Source: Limnanthes douglasii subsp. nivea
Taxonomy: Eukaryota; Streptophyta; Magnoliopsida; Brassicales; Limnanthaceae
Reading direction: 5' to 3'
Length of the DNA: 64,000 nt
Assembly: GCA_036936605.1 (NCBI GenBank)
Contig: JAUPFV010000003.1
Location: 143,748,997 to 143,812,996 of the forward strand
The position numbers were made by a program, and so were the translations under genes. Position 1 is the first letter of the stretch. Each line of letters begins with the position of its first letter. The notes beneath the pieces are model-generated. The model saw nothing but the letters and a program-made list of their open reading frames with translations, had not been told where the DNA came from and did not search any database. Positions 21,935-32,482 of the stretch are shown piece by piece.

Positions 21935-22713
21935 ATGGTCGTCATTGAAGGAAATTAACCAAAGACAGTTGCAGTCATATATCCAACGTTAAGCGAAACG
22001 AAATACGACATGTGGGCTGTCAAGATGAAGATAATCTTGCATTCGCTAGGAGTATGGTTAGTGATCGAAGGTGAAGACACAGACGTTGACAAAGATCAAG
22101 GTGCCATGGTAGCAATTTATCAAGCAGTGCCAGATGATGTGATGATGGTAATCGCGGAGAAGCAGACGGAAAATGAGGCTTGGGACGCACTCACGGAGAT
22201 GCAGGTTGGTGAAGATCGCTTCAAGAAGGAAGAAGAAACGCGTACAAGTGCTCAAACGATAATTGCATAAGATTACACAGGTGACAATTGTGGAGAAGCA
22301 GATGGAAAAAAAGGCTTGGGACGTACTCAAAGATATGCGGGTTGGTGAAGATCGCGTCAAGAAGGTACGCGTACAGGTGATGAAACAGCAACTCAAGAGA
22401 TTACACAGGTGAAGCAAAAGACATGTTACACAGCACAAAGTAAGAATTGGGCCAAAAGTGAGTGGCGTAACAATGAAAACGGCTCTGAAAGCAGACCGTT
22501 CAAGAGGCAGTCCAAGAGAGAATGAGTCAACAAGATCTTCACGAACTCTTCATAAAAAGAGGAAAATCACGAAGAAATGAAAGAAAGAATGTAACATATG
22601 TAATGGTACACCTATGGAAAGAATATGTCATAACAAACCACCACCTAAGGAATTAATTTTGCAGATGAATGCAAAAGACAAAGAAGACAGCAATAAGTTC
22701 AATGTTTAGGGCG
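21935..22713 (+). pseudogene. gag: Copia-type gag remnant
   Basis: A start at 21935 is followed by a stop after six codons. The frame resumes with LSETKYDMWAVKMKIIL (about 21985), then AIYQAVPDDVMMVIAEKQT and EAWDALTEMQVGEDR, which is the UBN2-type gag of Ty1/copia. A segment of about 140 bp containing EKQxExxAWDxLxxMxVGEDRxKK is tandemly duplicated (about 22140-22260 and 22280-22390). The end has CNICNGTPMERICHNK, a zinc-knuckle remnant with CxxC kept but the His and last Cys spacing lost. The chain is not translatable as a whole. Confidence 0.75.
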
Positions 22714-22718
22714 ATAAT

Positions 22719-22938
22719 GTTAGATAAACATTGAACTTGAACACGTGTTAATATTAGTTATTATGTTAGTTATTTAGATAAGATCAAACCGTTTATTTGT
22801 ATCTTCTATATAAGAAACGGAACCGTGTATTGATGAATAAAATGGAAGTTACATTTCCACACTTACAGGTGCATCTCAGTATATATATATATATTTGTTA
22901 TATGCATCTGGTTTAGATCCTGAGGATTTAAACCTACC
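22719..22938 (+). repeat. 3' LTR
   Basis: 220 bp, nearly identical to 21666-21904 except for a shorter (TA)n run and a small deletion near 22795. Followed directly by the second GCTTA. Confidence 0.88.
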
Positions 22939-22943
22939 GCTTA

Positions 22944-23329
22944 AAGAGCCATAATAAAAATACTGGACATGGTTAAATTTAGTCAAACCCCTATCATGTA
23001 CTGTTTTAAAAAATCATACAGCATTTCAAAACATTTTTAATAGTAGTTTATTCGAAACTTCACCTAGAAAATAAAATTTCAACTTTTGTCATTACTCTCA
23101 AATCTCAATATTTTGCAAGTTATTACTCTGTGATGGGCAACACGTATGATTTTAAAAAAACTTAAAAGATGAAGACGACTAAGTATATATAGAGTAATAC
23201 CCACCAAAGTCAAGCTCATCATTCAACTATAATTCCCAACAAATTCTTGGATCCAGTTAGATTCAGCTCATCCTTTAAATTTTGATTAATCAATCCTTTG
23301 GAGCTTCTAAATTTATCTCCTCACATTAT
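22944..23329 (+). promoter_or_regulatory. Upstream region of the TNL relic with TATA box
   Basis: AT-rich, with TATATATAG at about 23184-23192, roughly 140 bp before the likely ATG at 23330. The ATTCAACTATAATTCCC leader follows. The position suggests the original TNL promoter is still attached. Confidence 0.45.
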
Positions 23330-24909
23330 ATGGCCGCTTCTTCTTCAACTTCAAAGATAATGTACGATGTGTTCCTCAGTTTCAGAGGCAAGGACACTCG
23401 CGACAACTTCATCAGCCATATCTACAACGCTTTGCTAAAGAGGAATATCGAAACGTTCATTGATAATAAACTCAATAGGGGAGATGAGATTTCTCAGTCA
23501 CTCATTACAGCAATCACCCAATCTAAGATTTCACTCATATTTTTTTCTGAAAACTATGCTGATTCCGAATGGTGTTTGGATGAGCTCGTGAAGATTCTCC
23601 AATGCAGGGAGTCGTCGAATCAGATTGTTATACCCGTCTTCTACAAGGTTGATCCGTCAGATGTTCGACATCAGACAGGAACTTTTGGGAGTGCATTCGA
23701 TTCACTTGTGAAGAATAATGAGAGCAAGGAGCAGATATGGAGAGGTGCTCTGAAACAAGTAGCCAATCTATCTGGTTGGGATTCATCTACTATTCGGTAA
23801 ATTTTTATATGTTCCAAGTTTGTAGGATATCTTCATGTTATTCTATGTTACTTATTTCCTTTTACACGCAGATCAGAGGCCATTCTAGTAGAAACCGTTA
23901 TCGCGGATGTTTTGCAAAAGTTGAAAATGTGTTCTACTAATGATCGCGATACTACCAATTTAGTTGGAAACAACTCACAAATCGAGAAAATTATGTGTTT
24001 GTTAAGCATTGATGCACCAGAATTTCGGATGGTGGGAATTTGTGGGAAGAGTGGAAGTGGTAAGACTAAAATAGCTGAAGCAATATTTTCCAAAATATCT
24101 TGCAGATTCGAAGACTCTTATTTCCTATACAATGTTAAGAAAAAAGCTAATAGAGGTGGTCTAGATACTATGAGAAATTATCTCATTTCAAAAGTGCTAA
24201 AGCACAGTAGTTTACCCATTGCCACACCTCTTATTCTGGATCCGCACATTAAGGACAGGCTAAGCCACACAAGAGTGCTTGTGGTTCTTGATGACGTAGG
24301 TGATTCGTTACAACTTGAAAAATTGATGGGAGGGAGTGGGGCTGTTCTATTCGGACCAGGAAGTAGAGTTATCGTAACTACCAGAAATAAACAAGTTCTT
24401 GGCGCTTATGATATGGCACAAGTTTATGATATGGCACAAGTTTATGATATGGCAGAAGTTTATGATATGGAGAGGTTACATAAGAATGATTGCCAAAACC
24501 AGCCCCCCGAGCCTTTCCTGGAGTTTTCAAAGACGGTGGTAGGATATGCAAAAGATGTTCTACCACTTAAAGTTATTGGGGCGTCTTTACGTCGTGTGCC
24601 CACACTTTACGCATTAGAAAAGATTGTTCAGAGAGTTAAAAAGAATTGATGATATAAGAATTTTAGATGTTTTGAAAATACGTTATGATGGCCTAAATCC
24701 TGAAGAGAAGGATCTGTCTCTTGATACCGACTGTTTTCTCAAAGGTTGAAGGGTAAAGTATAGTTAGCTATTGGATGCTTGTTATTACTCTGTGCGATTC
24801 GGAAATAAATGTACTCATTGACCAGTCTCTTATAAATATTAGTCTAACAAATGGTTGGCATCTAATTAGTAGCTTTGAAAAGGTAGAAATGCACGATTTG
24901 CTACAATAG
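23330..24909 (+). pseudogene. TIR-NBS (TNL) resistance gene, truncated before the LRR
   Basis: Exon 1 (23330-23796) encodes a full TIR domain: YDVFLSFRGKDTRDNF at the start, then FFSENYADSEWCLDELVKIL with the conserved catalytic Glu. I chose the ATG at 23330 (MAASSS) because TIR domains normally follow within about 15 residues. A GT-AG intron (23797-23871) joins in frame to the NB-ARC exon: P-loop GKSGSGKT, kinase-2 VLVVLDDV, GPGSRVIVTTR, and a GLPL-like VLPLKVIG. Four copies of a 6-residue repeat (YDMAQV type, about 24406-24470) sit between RNBS-B and GLPL, where family members have the ALQLF region. A frameshift occurs near 24636, a stop at 24747, and homology ends at the MHDLLQ motif (24890-24906). 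No LRR follows. Normally such proteins trigger immune signalling through NAD cleavage; this copy is broken. Confidence 0.88.
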
Positions 24910-24934
24910 CTAGAGTTAAAATCAAAGGATAACA

Positions 24935-25144
24935 ATGGAGGAAGAAGAGCTCGATGATTTGGAAGAGGAGAAAGAGAGAGCTGGTATGGTGTGTGAGGCA
25001 GCTAGAGGAAGAGTTAGTGTGAAAGCTGGTGTTCTGCCCTACCCTATGGATATGGTGCAGAGACCTTGTGTGTTTTTCTCCCGTGCAAGAGTCTTTCACG
25101 TTCACTGTGGTATTAAAATCAGTTTCAACAATGTAAGATTCTAG
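24935..25144 (+). CDS. Short acidic open frame, unknown
   Basis: 69 codons starting MEEEELDDLEEEKERAG, GC-richer than its surroundings and without similarity I recognise. It lies 25 bp after the TNL remnant. It could be a captured exon or chance. No promoter or splice signals support it. Confidence 0.15.
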   Translation: MEEEELDDLEEEKERAGMVCEAARGRVSVKAGVLPYPMDMVQRPCVFFSRARVFHVHCGIKISFNNVRF

Positions 25145-25935
25145 TCTCCCATGTTTATCGTAGAGACTAAAAAGCATTATTATTGAAACATGAAGGCGGT
25201 TTTGATACAAAAATAACACGACACGACAATTAATATACATAAAGACCTTGTAGTGATTTTTAATCTTAATTAAGAGATGTTGTTAGGTGTAACTTAATTA
25301 AAATTTGGATTGGTCCAGTTATCAATTGGACTCGAAAACCAAATTTATTCACATCTACTAATCCACTTAAAGGACTATTTAGAAAAGAAATACTATTTGT
25401 TACGCACATAACCAACAGAATAACAAATTTCAAACATGTAACAATAACTTACCTACATTGTATAAATATAACAACTATGTAATTGATTGAATAACAAATA
25501 AATTTACAAAAAGTATTCAAAACAAAACGTATCTCTATTCTTTTCTCGTGTTATGGCCACAATAGTTAACGCTTGTTCCTCTGCATTAAATTGAGACTGA
25601 ACACCATTGGCTACCTTCTCCCTGGTTTAAATGTTAACAATAAGTTGCATTTCGATTAACTAACCAACAATATCAAGTAGGAAAGGTCTAATTCGACGTG
25701 GGGTAATCATGCATTTCGATTAACTAACCGTGGTTTTTAGAACCAAATTTCATATACTGGATTATCAGGTGAGTGAGTAAATGACTTTAAATGTACAAGA
25801 ATTCTCGCCGGATGTAAATCCCCAGTTATATGGAGTGAGGCATTTGTAAGTAGGGTATCCCCTAGATGTGCATGATTATTCCACGTCGAATCGATCGCCC
25901 TCGTCCGCTATAATCATGCTGATTCAGTAGAAGCT
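25145..25935. repeat. Spacer with short inverted and direct repeats
   Basis: AT-rich. A 22-bp inverted repeat (25692-25713 against 25869-25890, 20 of 22 matching) encloses about 155 bp. Next to it GCATTTCGATTAACTAACC occurs twice (about 25647 and 25711). This looks like a small foldback structure; no gene is seen. Confidence 0.5.
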
Positions 25936-27987
25936 ATGGCACCGAAAAGGGCGACGAAGACGAAGGTAGAAAAACTGCGGAATCTGTGTTTGAGGAAATC
26001 AGTGTTTTGGAGAATTATTTGTTGCAAATAGCCCCCAAATATGTTTATCTAGACGAGTTTGAAATATTAGGAATAAATGTGGTATTCCCGATAATGTGAC
26101 CATAAGAGCGCCCCTTGTAGGCGAGCATCCTTATCATGCTCAAAAATAGAGACGTGTCTTTTCACCACTTTGTTTGATTGGGGTTTGCAGCTGTCGCTGC
26201 CTGAGTTGATTCTTGATTACTTTAACGTTGCTAAGCATCTGACCTACCCAGCTTTTCATAAATTGGCGGAGATTGCTGCTTAGCATTGTACTGAGGTCAC
26301 GCCTACTAGGAATTGATGTGTGCTTAGCAGACCTGTTAGTTGCCACTGATGTAACCAAAATTTCCCAAGCCTCTTTCTTCTATACCCATTTTAAAGGGAT
26401 GAAAAAGATTGTCGAGCTCCCCTCATCAGATAGGAATTGGAAGAATTCCTTTGTTTTTGTATCCAACAATTGGGAGTATAATACACCCACTCTGAATCTT
26501 CAGTTAGAATGGAGATGAAAAGTAAAGTGTAAGCTTCGATAGAACTAGTTGAATATCAAATTGTTGGTCGAGTATTGTTAACCGGTAACTTATGAGTGCT
26601 CATTTTTGCAGGTGAGGCGGCTAGTCAGAACTGGTGGAAGGAAGAGAAAGCAAAGGGTCACGTGAATCCTTTAATCAGAATCGATAATTTAGCCTGTGAG
26701 GCCTGAAAACAAGACCCCAAATAGTTGCTTACGCGCTACAACTATCTAAAGTCAGGATTGTGGTCTGTGTCGGAGTTGGCGGTTGCATCAGACGGTAAGG
26801 TAACGATGGTAGACAGGGGGGAAGCCACGATGGATCGGATCAGAGCCTTAATGGAAAAGAGATATCAGGAGAACAATAATACCAGATTTCGGCTCGTGGT
26901 ACCGCAACTACCCGAAAAGGTACCGAGGCAGGAGATTCATCATGTACTCCTGGCCATCCGGGTGGGCAAAGAGAGATAGTGGCAAGTAAAAAGGGGGAGG
27001 AGGTCGATCAAGGTGAAAAGAATGCCCCAGTTGTTCAATAGGTTTCTCAAACAAGCAATGTGCGAGCAGAGCGAGAGAAAGAAGAGGACACTTAGTCGAC
27101 CTCATTGGTTAAGCCTTGGAGTAAGAGGCAAAAAGTGATTAAAGATGTTGTCCCTCTTGCTGTCAAGAAGTTGCAGCTGAGAGATGAAGATAGTGACAAC
27201 ATAGAGGCCGCGCCTAGAGGAGCAACGTGTCCTCCAGTTCATCTGTCATCTAAACGAGGCGAGGGGGAAATTATAATGCTGGGGGAGGCCTGATTAACTT
27301 GGTGGAAGACAGTGAGGAGAAAAAAGATGAGGCTCAGAAGAAGAAAGTTAACCCGCCAGAGCATGCTGAAAAGATGAAGCATTTGGTTAATACATCGAAC
27401 ATGCCTCATTTGGCAACAACAGTGGGAGAGAATGTTGCGCCTCAACTGATAGGAATAACAGAAAATCCCACGGTGGAGAACAGTGGTGTTGGGACCATTC
27501 ACAGAAGGTATTTTTAGAGGAACTACTTCCCAATCAGATTCTCAGACCTCGCCTCTCCTCATTTATGTTCGAACAACTCCGTCGAATTCCTGACCTATCG
27601 TATTATAATAGAATGTCAGTCCCTGAGATCTTGCAACGACAAGTGGAGCTCGCCATTGAGGTAAGACAATGAATTTTATGCTTTGACTAAAACGTAGTAG
27701 CGTAAATATAACTCTCCTACTTTGTGTAGATTCATCGTAACTCAGTCGTCTTAGGCTACCGGCGCATGACTCCGGTTGATTTAGAGACTATGGAGAAGTG
27801 GAGACCAGAATCCATGGTGTTTAGGTCAGCCAAAACGACCACAACTGAAGTTATTCGCTTGAGACATGCGTATACATCAGCAAAGGCGACTAAAAACCAG
27901 GCGCTCGAAGCGAAGGAAAAAATGAAAACCACTATGAAAACCCTGAAGGATGCTTTAAAGATACCCAGTACAAAGTATACCTAGTAC
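25936..27987 (+). pseudogene. Antisense extra gene of the second Tat element
   Basis: Runs against pol, with the same domain order as the gene at 3599-6544. The N-terminus starts at ATG 25936 (basic MAPKRATKTK). A frameshift near 26068 restores IRNKCGIPDNVTIRAP, matching the WGIPENVKIRIP block of the other copy. NWKNSFVFVSNNWE lies at about 26430-26475. A Lys-rich middle (26725-27510) follows, then an intron (about 27661-27731, GT-AG) and a helical coiled-coil end (27766-27984). Several stops. Function in Tat elements is unknown. Confidence 0.6.
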
Positions 27988-30268
27988 AAAGTACAAAGTA
28001 TGAGGCACAGTATGGCCTTTACGTAGCTCGTACTGTGCCCAATTATCCCATTCGTGTTTATAGACACTTAGTCTGGACTCAGTATGGTCCATTTCATAGC
28101 CACGTATGGCGTGGTCATTGACCCGTTCACTAATTGTAAAGATAAAACTTGCAATAAACACATAGTGGAGAAAACATAAATTATATTGAAGGAGTAAATT
28201 GTTGTCTTAAGATGCCTCATTAAAAAACCTCCCCGCACCATCAAGAAGGAAAAAGAGCACATCAATACAGTCTAAGTAGATTGGCGATACAATTTTAGGT
28301 GATTGACATTCCAAGGGTGTTTAAGTGCTTGGTCACTGTGATCTGCCAATCTGTACGCCCCACGGTGCCCTCCCAGTTTGGGCCCAACTTGCCACTTGTT
28401 CCACTGTTCGAGCCTTGAAATATATTTTTTAATACCAGATCTCCCACCGTAAAATATCGCGGCTTGAGTTCAGCTTTGAAACGTCTCCTCAGCAGGCTTT
28501 TGTAATGCTCTGGTCGTACACGGGCCTGATCTTGTCTCTCTTCGAGGAGATCCAAACTTGTTAATCTGGCTATTAGATATTCCTCTTTTTTGTAATGTTC
28601 TATTTGATGGCTTGGCACAATGATCTCTGTTGGGATGACTGCTTCGGTGCCGTACACCAGGGCGAAATGGGTGTCTTAGTTGTTGATCGCGGAGTGGTTC
28701 ATTATGCCCATAATACCTCAGCTAATTTATTCGGTCATTTCCCCTTGGCTCCTTCAAGTTTTTTCTTGAGTCCTTCGAGCAACTTCCTATTGGTTACTTC
28801 GACCTAACCGTTGGCCTGGGATAATATGGGGTGGAAAAGTGCTGGAGAATCCCATATCGTTTGCAAAAGTTGGTGAGTATTGAATTTTGAAATTGTGGGC
28901 CATTATCTGTCATTAGAATTCGTGGGATACCATATCTAGTCAGAATCTGATTATGGATGAAATCACATACCTCATGCGCCCGTGTTCAGAATAGTGCTTT
29001 GGCCTCAACCCATTTGGAGAAATAATCTACCGCGACGATAAGGAATTGCATTTTCCCGGTAGCCATTGGTGAAGGGCCCACCAGATTTATCCTCCATTTA
29101 TCGAAAGGGCATGGAACATGAACGTTTTGCATTGGCTCGCTAGAGCTATTATGTGTGTTGGCATACTCTTGACATTTGTGACATTGCTTCACAAGTCTTT
29201 TTGCATCAGCTGCAAGCTCGGGCCAATAGTATCCATCCAGGAGGAACCGGCGAATTAGCATTCGGTGACCACAGTGAGCACCTACCTCCCCTGAATGTAG
29301 ATCAGTTAATACTGAACTGGCCTTCGCGCGATCAAGATATCGGAGTAAGGGCCAAGTTGAACTCTTCTTGTATAAGATGTTATCGAGCACACAAAACTTG
29401 GCTGCTTTAATTTGCAGTGCTCATGCCTCGTTTTTATTTCATAGCAATTGGTTAGATATCAGGTATTGCAGGTATGGTTTTCTCCAGTCGGTATCACGTG
29501 CGATTGAGTTGATGGTTTCTATTGTAGATATGAGTTCTGTCATCGAAATCTGTTGGAGTAAAACCGTGGGGTGTTCTTCCAAAGCCGCGGTCTTGGCTAA
29601 AAGATCGGCTATTGAATTGTCCTTTCGTGGGATCTGCTTGTATGAGACATGGCTGAACTTGGATACGTACTCCTTGAGTATCACAAGGTAATATTTGATA
29701 CCGTCCAATCTGGCATAGTAAGTACCCATTGCTTGGTTGACGACTAATTGGGAGTCGGATTTCATCCTAATTCTTTGTGCTCCACAAATCAAATCCAATT
29801 TCATGCCACAAAGAGCAGCTTCGTACTCTGCCACGTTGTTTGTGACTGGAAAATTAAAACGAAGTGCTTGCTTGATCTCCTCGCCATTTAGAGATTGTAA
29901 GAAAATCTTTGCTCCTCCGCCCGATGCGCGAGATACGCCACCAACTTCAACAATCCACCGGTCTAGCTTTGTTACTTCTTGATCTTTAGTATCAGCCTGT
30001 TGATGCCTAGAGGAGGAGAATTCGGCAAGAAAATTGGCAATTACCTGTCCATTAATAGCCATCCTTGATTCGAAACTAATGTTTTATTCGTCAAGCTCGA
30101 TACTCCACTTGGTGAGTTGCCCAGAGACGTCGGGCTTCTGTAGTAATGTTCGCAGAGGAAAATTTGTTCGCACAGTGATGATGTGCCCTTGGAAATATGA
30201 ACGCATTTGTCGGGCGGCAATAACTAAACTCAAAGCTAGATTTTCAAGATTTAGGTACCATGTTTCCG

Positions 30269-30610
30269 GGGTAAAAAACACCAGTCATCCTCCATGTTTG
30301 CAGCTTGTAACAAGTTAGTCTCTGTCCTTTGAAGCCGTAATAAAGGGGTCCTTATCGTTTTATTGGGTAGAATAAAACCATCATTTTCGAGTCCAACCCA
30401 ACATTTGTCTCCATAATATCCTTTGACCAGCCACATCAGCGATCCACGTAGGACGCTGATGTGGCAACCCTAAAACCTAAACCCGGCCCAAGAACCAACC
30501 CTAACCCAATAACCCAGCCCAGTTTCTAACCCAAGAACCAACCCTGACCCAATAACCCAGCCCAACCCTAACTAATAACCCGAAATCAAATCGAAACCCT
30601 CATTTGATGG
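30269..30610 (+). repeat. Left TIR of the Pack-MULE
   Basis: Pairs with the right TIR (32165-32482) in inverted orientation, including the AACCCAGCCCA/ACCCTAACC stretch at 30480-30580. The inner end is near AATCGAAACCCTCATTTGATGG. Confidence 0.88.
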
Positions 30611-30708
30611 CTCGTACTCTCAATTTTAGGGAGGGAGAGAAAGGAAAAATTTAGAGAGAGAAAGTGCAGTATATTAAACGGGAAAAGGGGAGCCACACAA
30701 AAGAGAGC

Positions 30709-31230
30709 ATGGTGAGCAACGTTTTACGGCGACGGACATCGGAAAAGATCAATGACGGTTCTCGTGCTTCACCGCCGGATTCCGAAGAAGAATTTCACGT
30801 TCTCGCCGTCGACGATAGTCTTGTAGATCGTAAACTCATCGAAAAATTGCTTAAACTATCCTCTTGCAAAGTGACGATAGTCGATAACGGAAGAAAAGCT
30901 CTACAGTTGCTAGGGTTAGACGAGGAGAAGTCTAATTCTGAATTCAATGTTCCGAAGATTGATCTAATCATCACAGATTATTGTATGCCTGGAATGACAG
31001 GCTATGAACTTCTCAAGAAACTGAAGCAGGATTCATCTAATTTTGGAGATATTCCGGTAGTCATTTTGTCATCGGAGAACATATTATCTCGAATCAACAG
31101 ATGTAAAGAAGAATGAGCATATGATTTCATAACGAAGCCGATGAAACTACCCGACATGAAGAAACTGAAAGATGAGATTATAAGACGATATAAAAATGTT
31201 AACGATGATGATATGGGGAACCAGATATAG
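30709..31230 (+). pseudogene. Captured type-A response regulator (receiver domain), intronless
   Basis: ATG at 30709 within AGAGAGCATGG. The receiver domain covers nearly all: [17 protein letters not shown] (acid pair), [17 protein letters not shown] (phospho-acceptor Asp) and ITKPMK (conserved Lys). A TGA at 31114-31116 replaces what should be Gly in the CxEEGA motif; the frame then continues to a natural stop at 31228-31230. In type-A ARR genes the receiver is usually split by introns; here it is continuous, so the captured sequence may come from a processed copy. These proteins act in cytokinin signalling as phospho-accepting negative regulators. This copy would yield a protein lacking the last part of the fold. 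Confidence 0.82.
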
Positions 31231-31470
31231 TTAGGTGACTGTTTCGATCTATGGTCATCGTCGTCTATGTTGGATTGAGTGCACAGCTATAAGTATAACT
31301 ATAAAGTTTCCGTATCGGATTAGGATTAGTTAGCTTACTTTATCGGAATAATAATTCCAAGTATAACAGCAGCAACAACAACAATTACTATGAATATGAA
31401 TATGATTAAGATTGTTGCTTGTTAAAAAAAATCAAAACCCTCATTTTACTCCAAATCCCTAATCCCTTCC
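31231..31470. other. Junction between captured fragments, with a TIR-like piece
   Basis: 3' untranslated-like sequence of the response regulator, followed at 31433-31475 by a sequence (AACCCTCATTTTACTCCAAA and on) that is the reverse complement of 32164-32202, the inner edge of the right TIR. Confidence 0.6.
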
Positions 31471-32110
31471 TCATGGGTCGGGGTGAACTGCGAGCTTAAC
31501 CGTGTTACTGTGCTTCGCCTTCCCGGCGTTTCTCTATCGGGCCAAATTCCAAACGGTGTTTTTGGTAACCTGACCAAGCTCCGTACTCTTAGTCTCCGTT
31601 TTAATGCTCTTTCTGGTTCTATCCCCACCGATCTCGCCCTCTGCACCGGTCTCCATAACCTTTACCTACAAGGAAATGCGTTTTCCGGAGAGTTTCCTAC
31701 GTTTTTGTCGGGGCTCACTGATCTCGTGAGGCTAAACCTCGCAGGGAACAATTTCTCTGGCGAGATCTCGTCTTCTTTCGGAAACCTGACGAAGCTTAAA
31801 ACTTTGTACCTCGAGAACAACCAGCTCTCCGGTTCGATTCCGGATCTGGATTTGCCGTTGGATCAATTCAATGTTTCAAACAACTTGTTGAACGGTTCGA
31901 TACCGGAGCATCTGAAACGTTTCGACTCCGATTCGTTTGGAGGAAACTCTCTCTGCGGGAAACCTCTTGGTCTTTGCCCTACCGACGATACCGTCGCCAG
32001 TGATCCGGACCTCAACGAAAATGATAACAATCCCACCGACAATACAAAGAACACGAAGAAGAAACTCTCCGCTGGCGCGATTGCAGAGATTCTAATCGGA
32101 TCGGTGGTTG
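31471..32110 (+). pseudogene. Captured LRR receptor-like kinase ectodomain fragment
   Basis: Opens in frame at [19 protein letters not shown], the end of the LRRNT region. Leucine-rich repeats follow ([53 protein letters not shown]), then the C-terminal cap [12 protein letters not shown], an acidic juxtamembrane part, and the first residues of the transmembrane helix ([13 protein letters not shown]). The frame then runs into TIR sequence to a stop at 32188-32190. This matches the RLK1/RLK902-like class of plant LRR kinases. There is no signal peptide and no kinase. Captured from genomic or cDNA sequence; no intron lies in this part. Confidence 0.85.
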
Positions 32111-32164
32111 TAAATGGGAAGAAAGAGAAACCAAATCCAAGATCGTTAGGATTATTGGGAAAAG

Positions 32165-32482
32165 AGGAAGGGATTAGGGATTTGGAGTAAATGAGGGTTT
32201 CGATTTGATTTCGGGTTATTAGTTAGGGTTGGGTTGGGTTATTGGGTCAGGGTTGGTTCTTGGACCGGGTTTAAGTTTTAGGGTTGCCACAACAGCGTCC
32301 TACGTGGATTGCTGATGTGGCTGGTCAAATGGTATTATGGGGACAAATGTTGGGCTGGACTCGAAAAGGATGGTTTTATTATATCCAATAAAACGATAAG
32401 GACCCCTTTATTACGGCCTCAAAGGACAGGGACTAACTTGTTACAAGCTGCAAAGGTGGAGGATGACTGGTGTTTTTTACCC
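32165..32482 (-). repeat. Right TIR of the Pack-MULE
   Basis: Inverted copy of 30269-30610; ends in TTTTTTACCC at 32482, next to the 9-bp target duplicate. Confidence 0.88.

Larger units (their letters stand above)
21666..22938 (+). mobile_element. Complete gag-only LTR retrotransposon (copia-derived, non-autonomous)
   Basis: LTRs at 21666-21904 and 22719-22938 start TGTTAG and end CCTATA/CCTACC; the expected terminal CA has mutated differently in each. GCTTA flanks both outer ends (21661-21665 and 22939-22943), a perfect 5-bp target duplication. The primer site TGGTATCAGAGCC begins at 21907. The internal 814 bp code only for gag remnants; no protease, integrase or RT is present. This matches the described class of gag-carrying small elements (TR-GAG). 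Confidence 0.92.
30269..32482 (+). mobile_element. Pack-MULE carrying two host-gene fragments
   Basis: Inverted ends starting GGGTAAAAAACACCAGTCAT are similar over roughly 310-340 bp (30269-30610 and the reverse complement of 32165-32482). Nine bases flank them: ATGTTTCCG (30260-30268) and GTGTTTCCG (32483-32491), 8 of 9 matching, the Mutator-type target duplication. Outside, RNase H codons of the gypsy element join correctly. No transposase is encoded. The interior holds a response-regulator copy and an LRR receptor-kinase fragment, both on +. Long TIRs, 9-bp duplication and captured genes define a Pack-MULE. Confidence 0.93.

Noticed and set aside
22058..22438. 126-codon minus-strand frame
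   Set aside because: Opposite to the gag remnant of the 1.27-kb element; Cys/Leu-rich without pattern.
24866..25240. 124-codon minus-strand frame near the TNL end
   Set aside because: No start context, no domain, overlaps the TNL remnant and AT-rich spacer; likely chance.
30480..30600. ACCCTAA-like stretch as a possible telomeric repeat
   Set aside because: The motifs are degenerate and belong to the Pack-MULE inverted repeat, being mirrored at about 32200-32280.
31446..32054. Minus-strand frames over the LRR fragment
   Set aside because: The plus strand encodes a clear LRR ectodomain; these are opposite-strand shadows.
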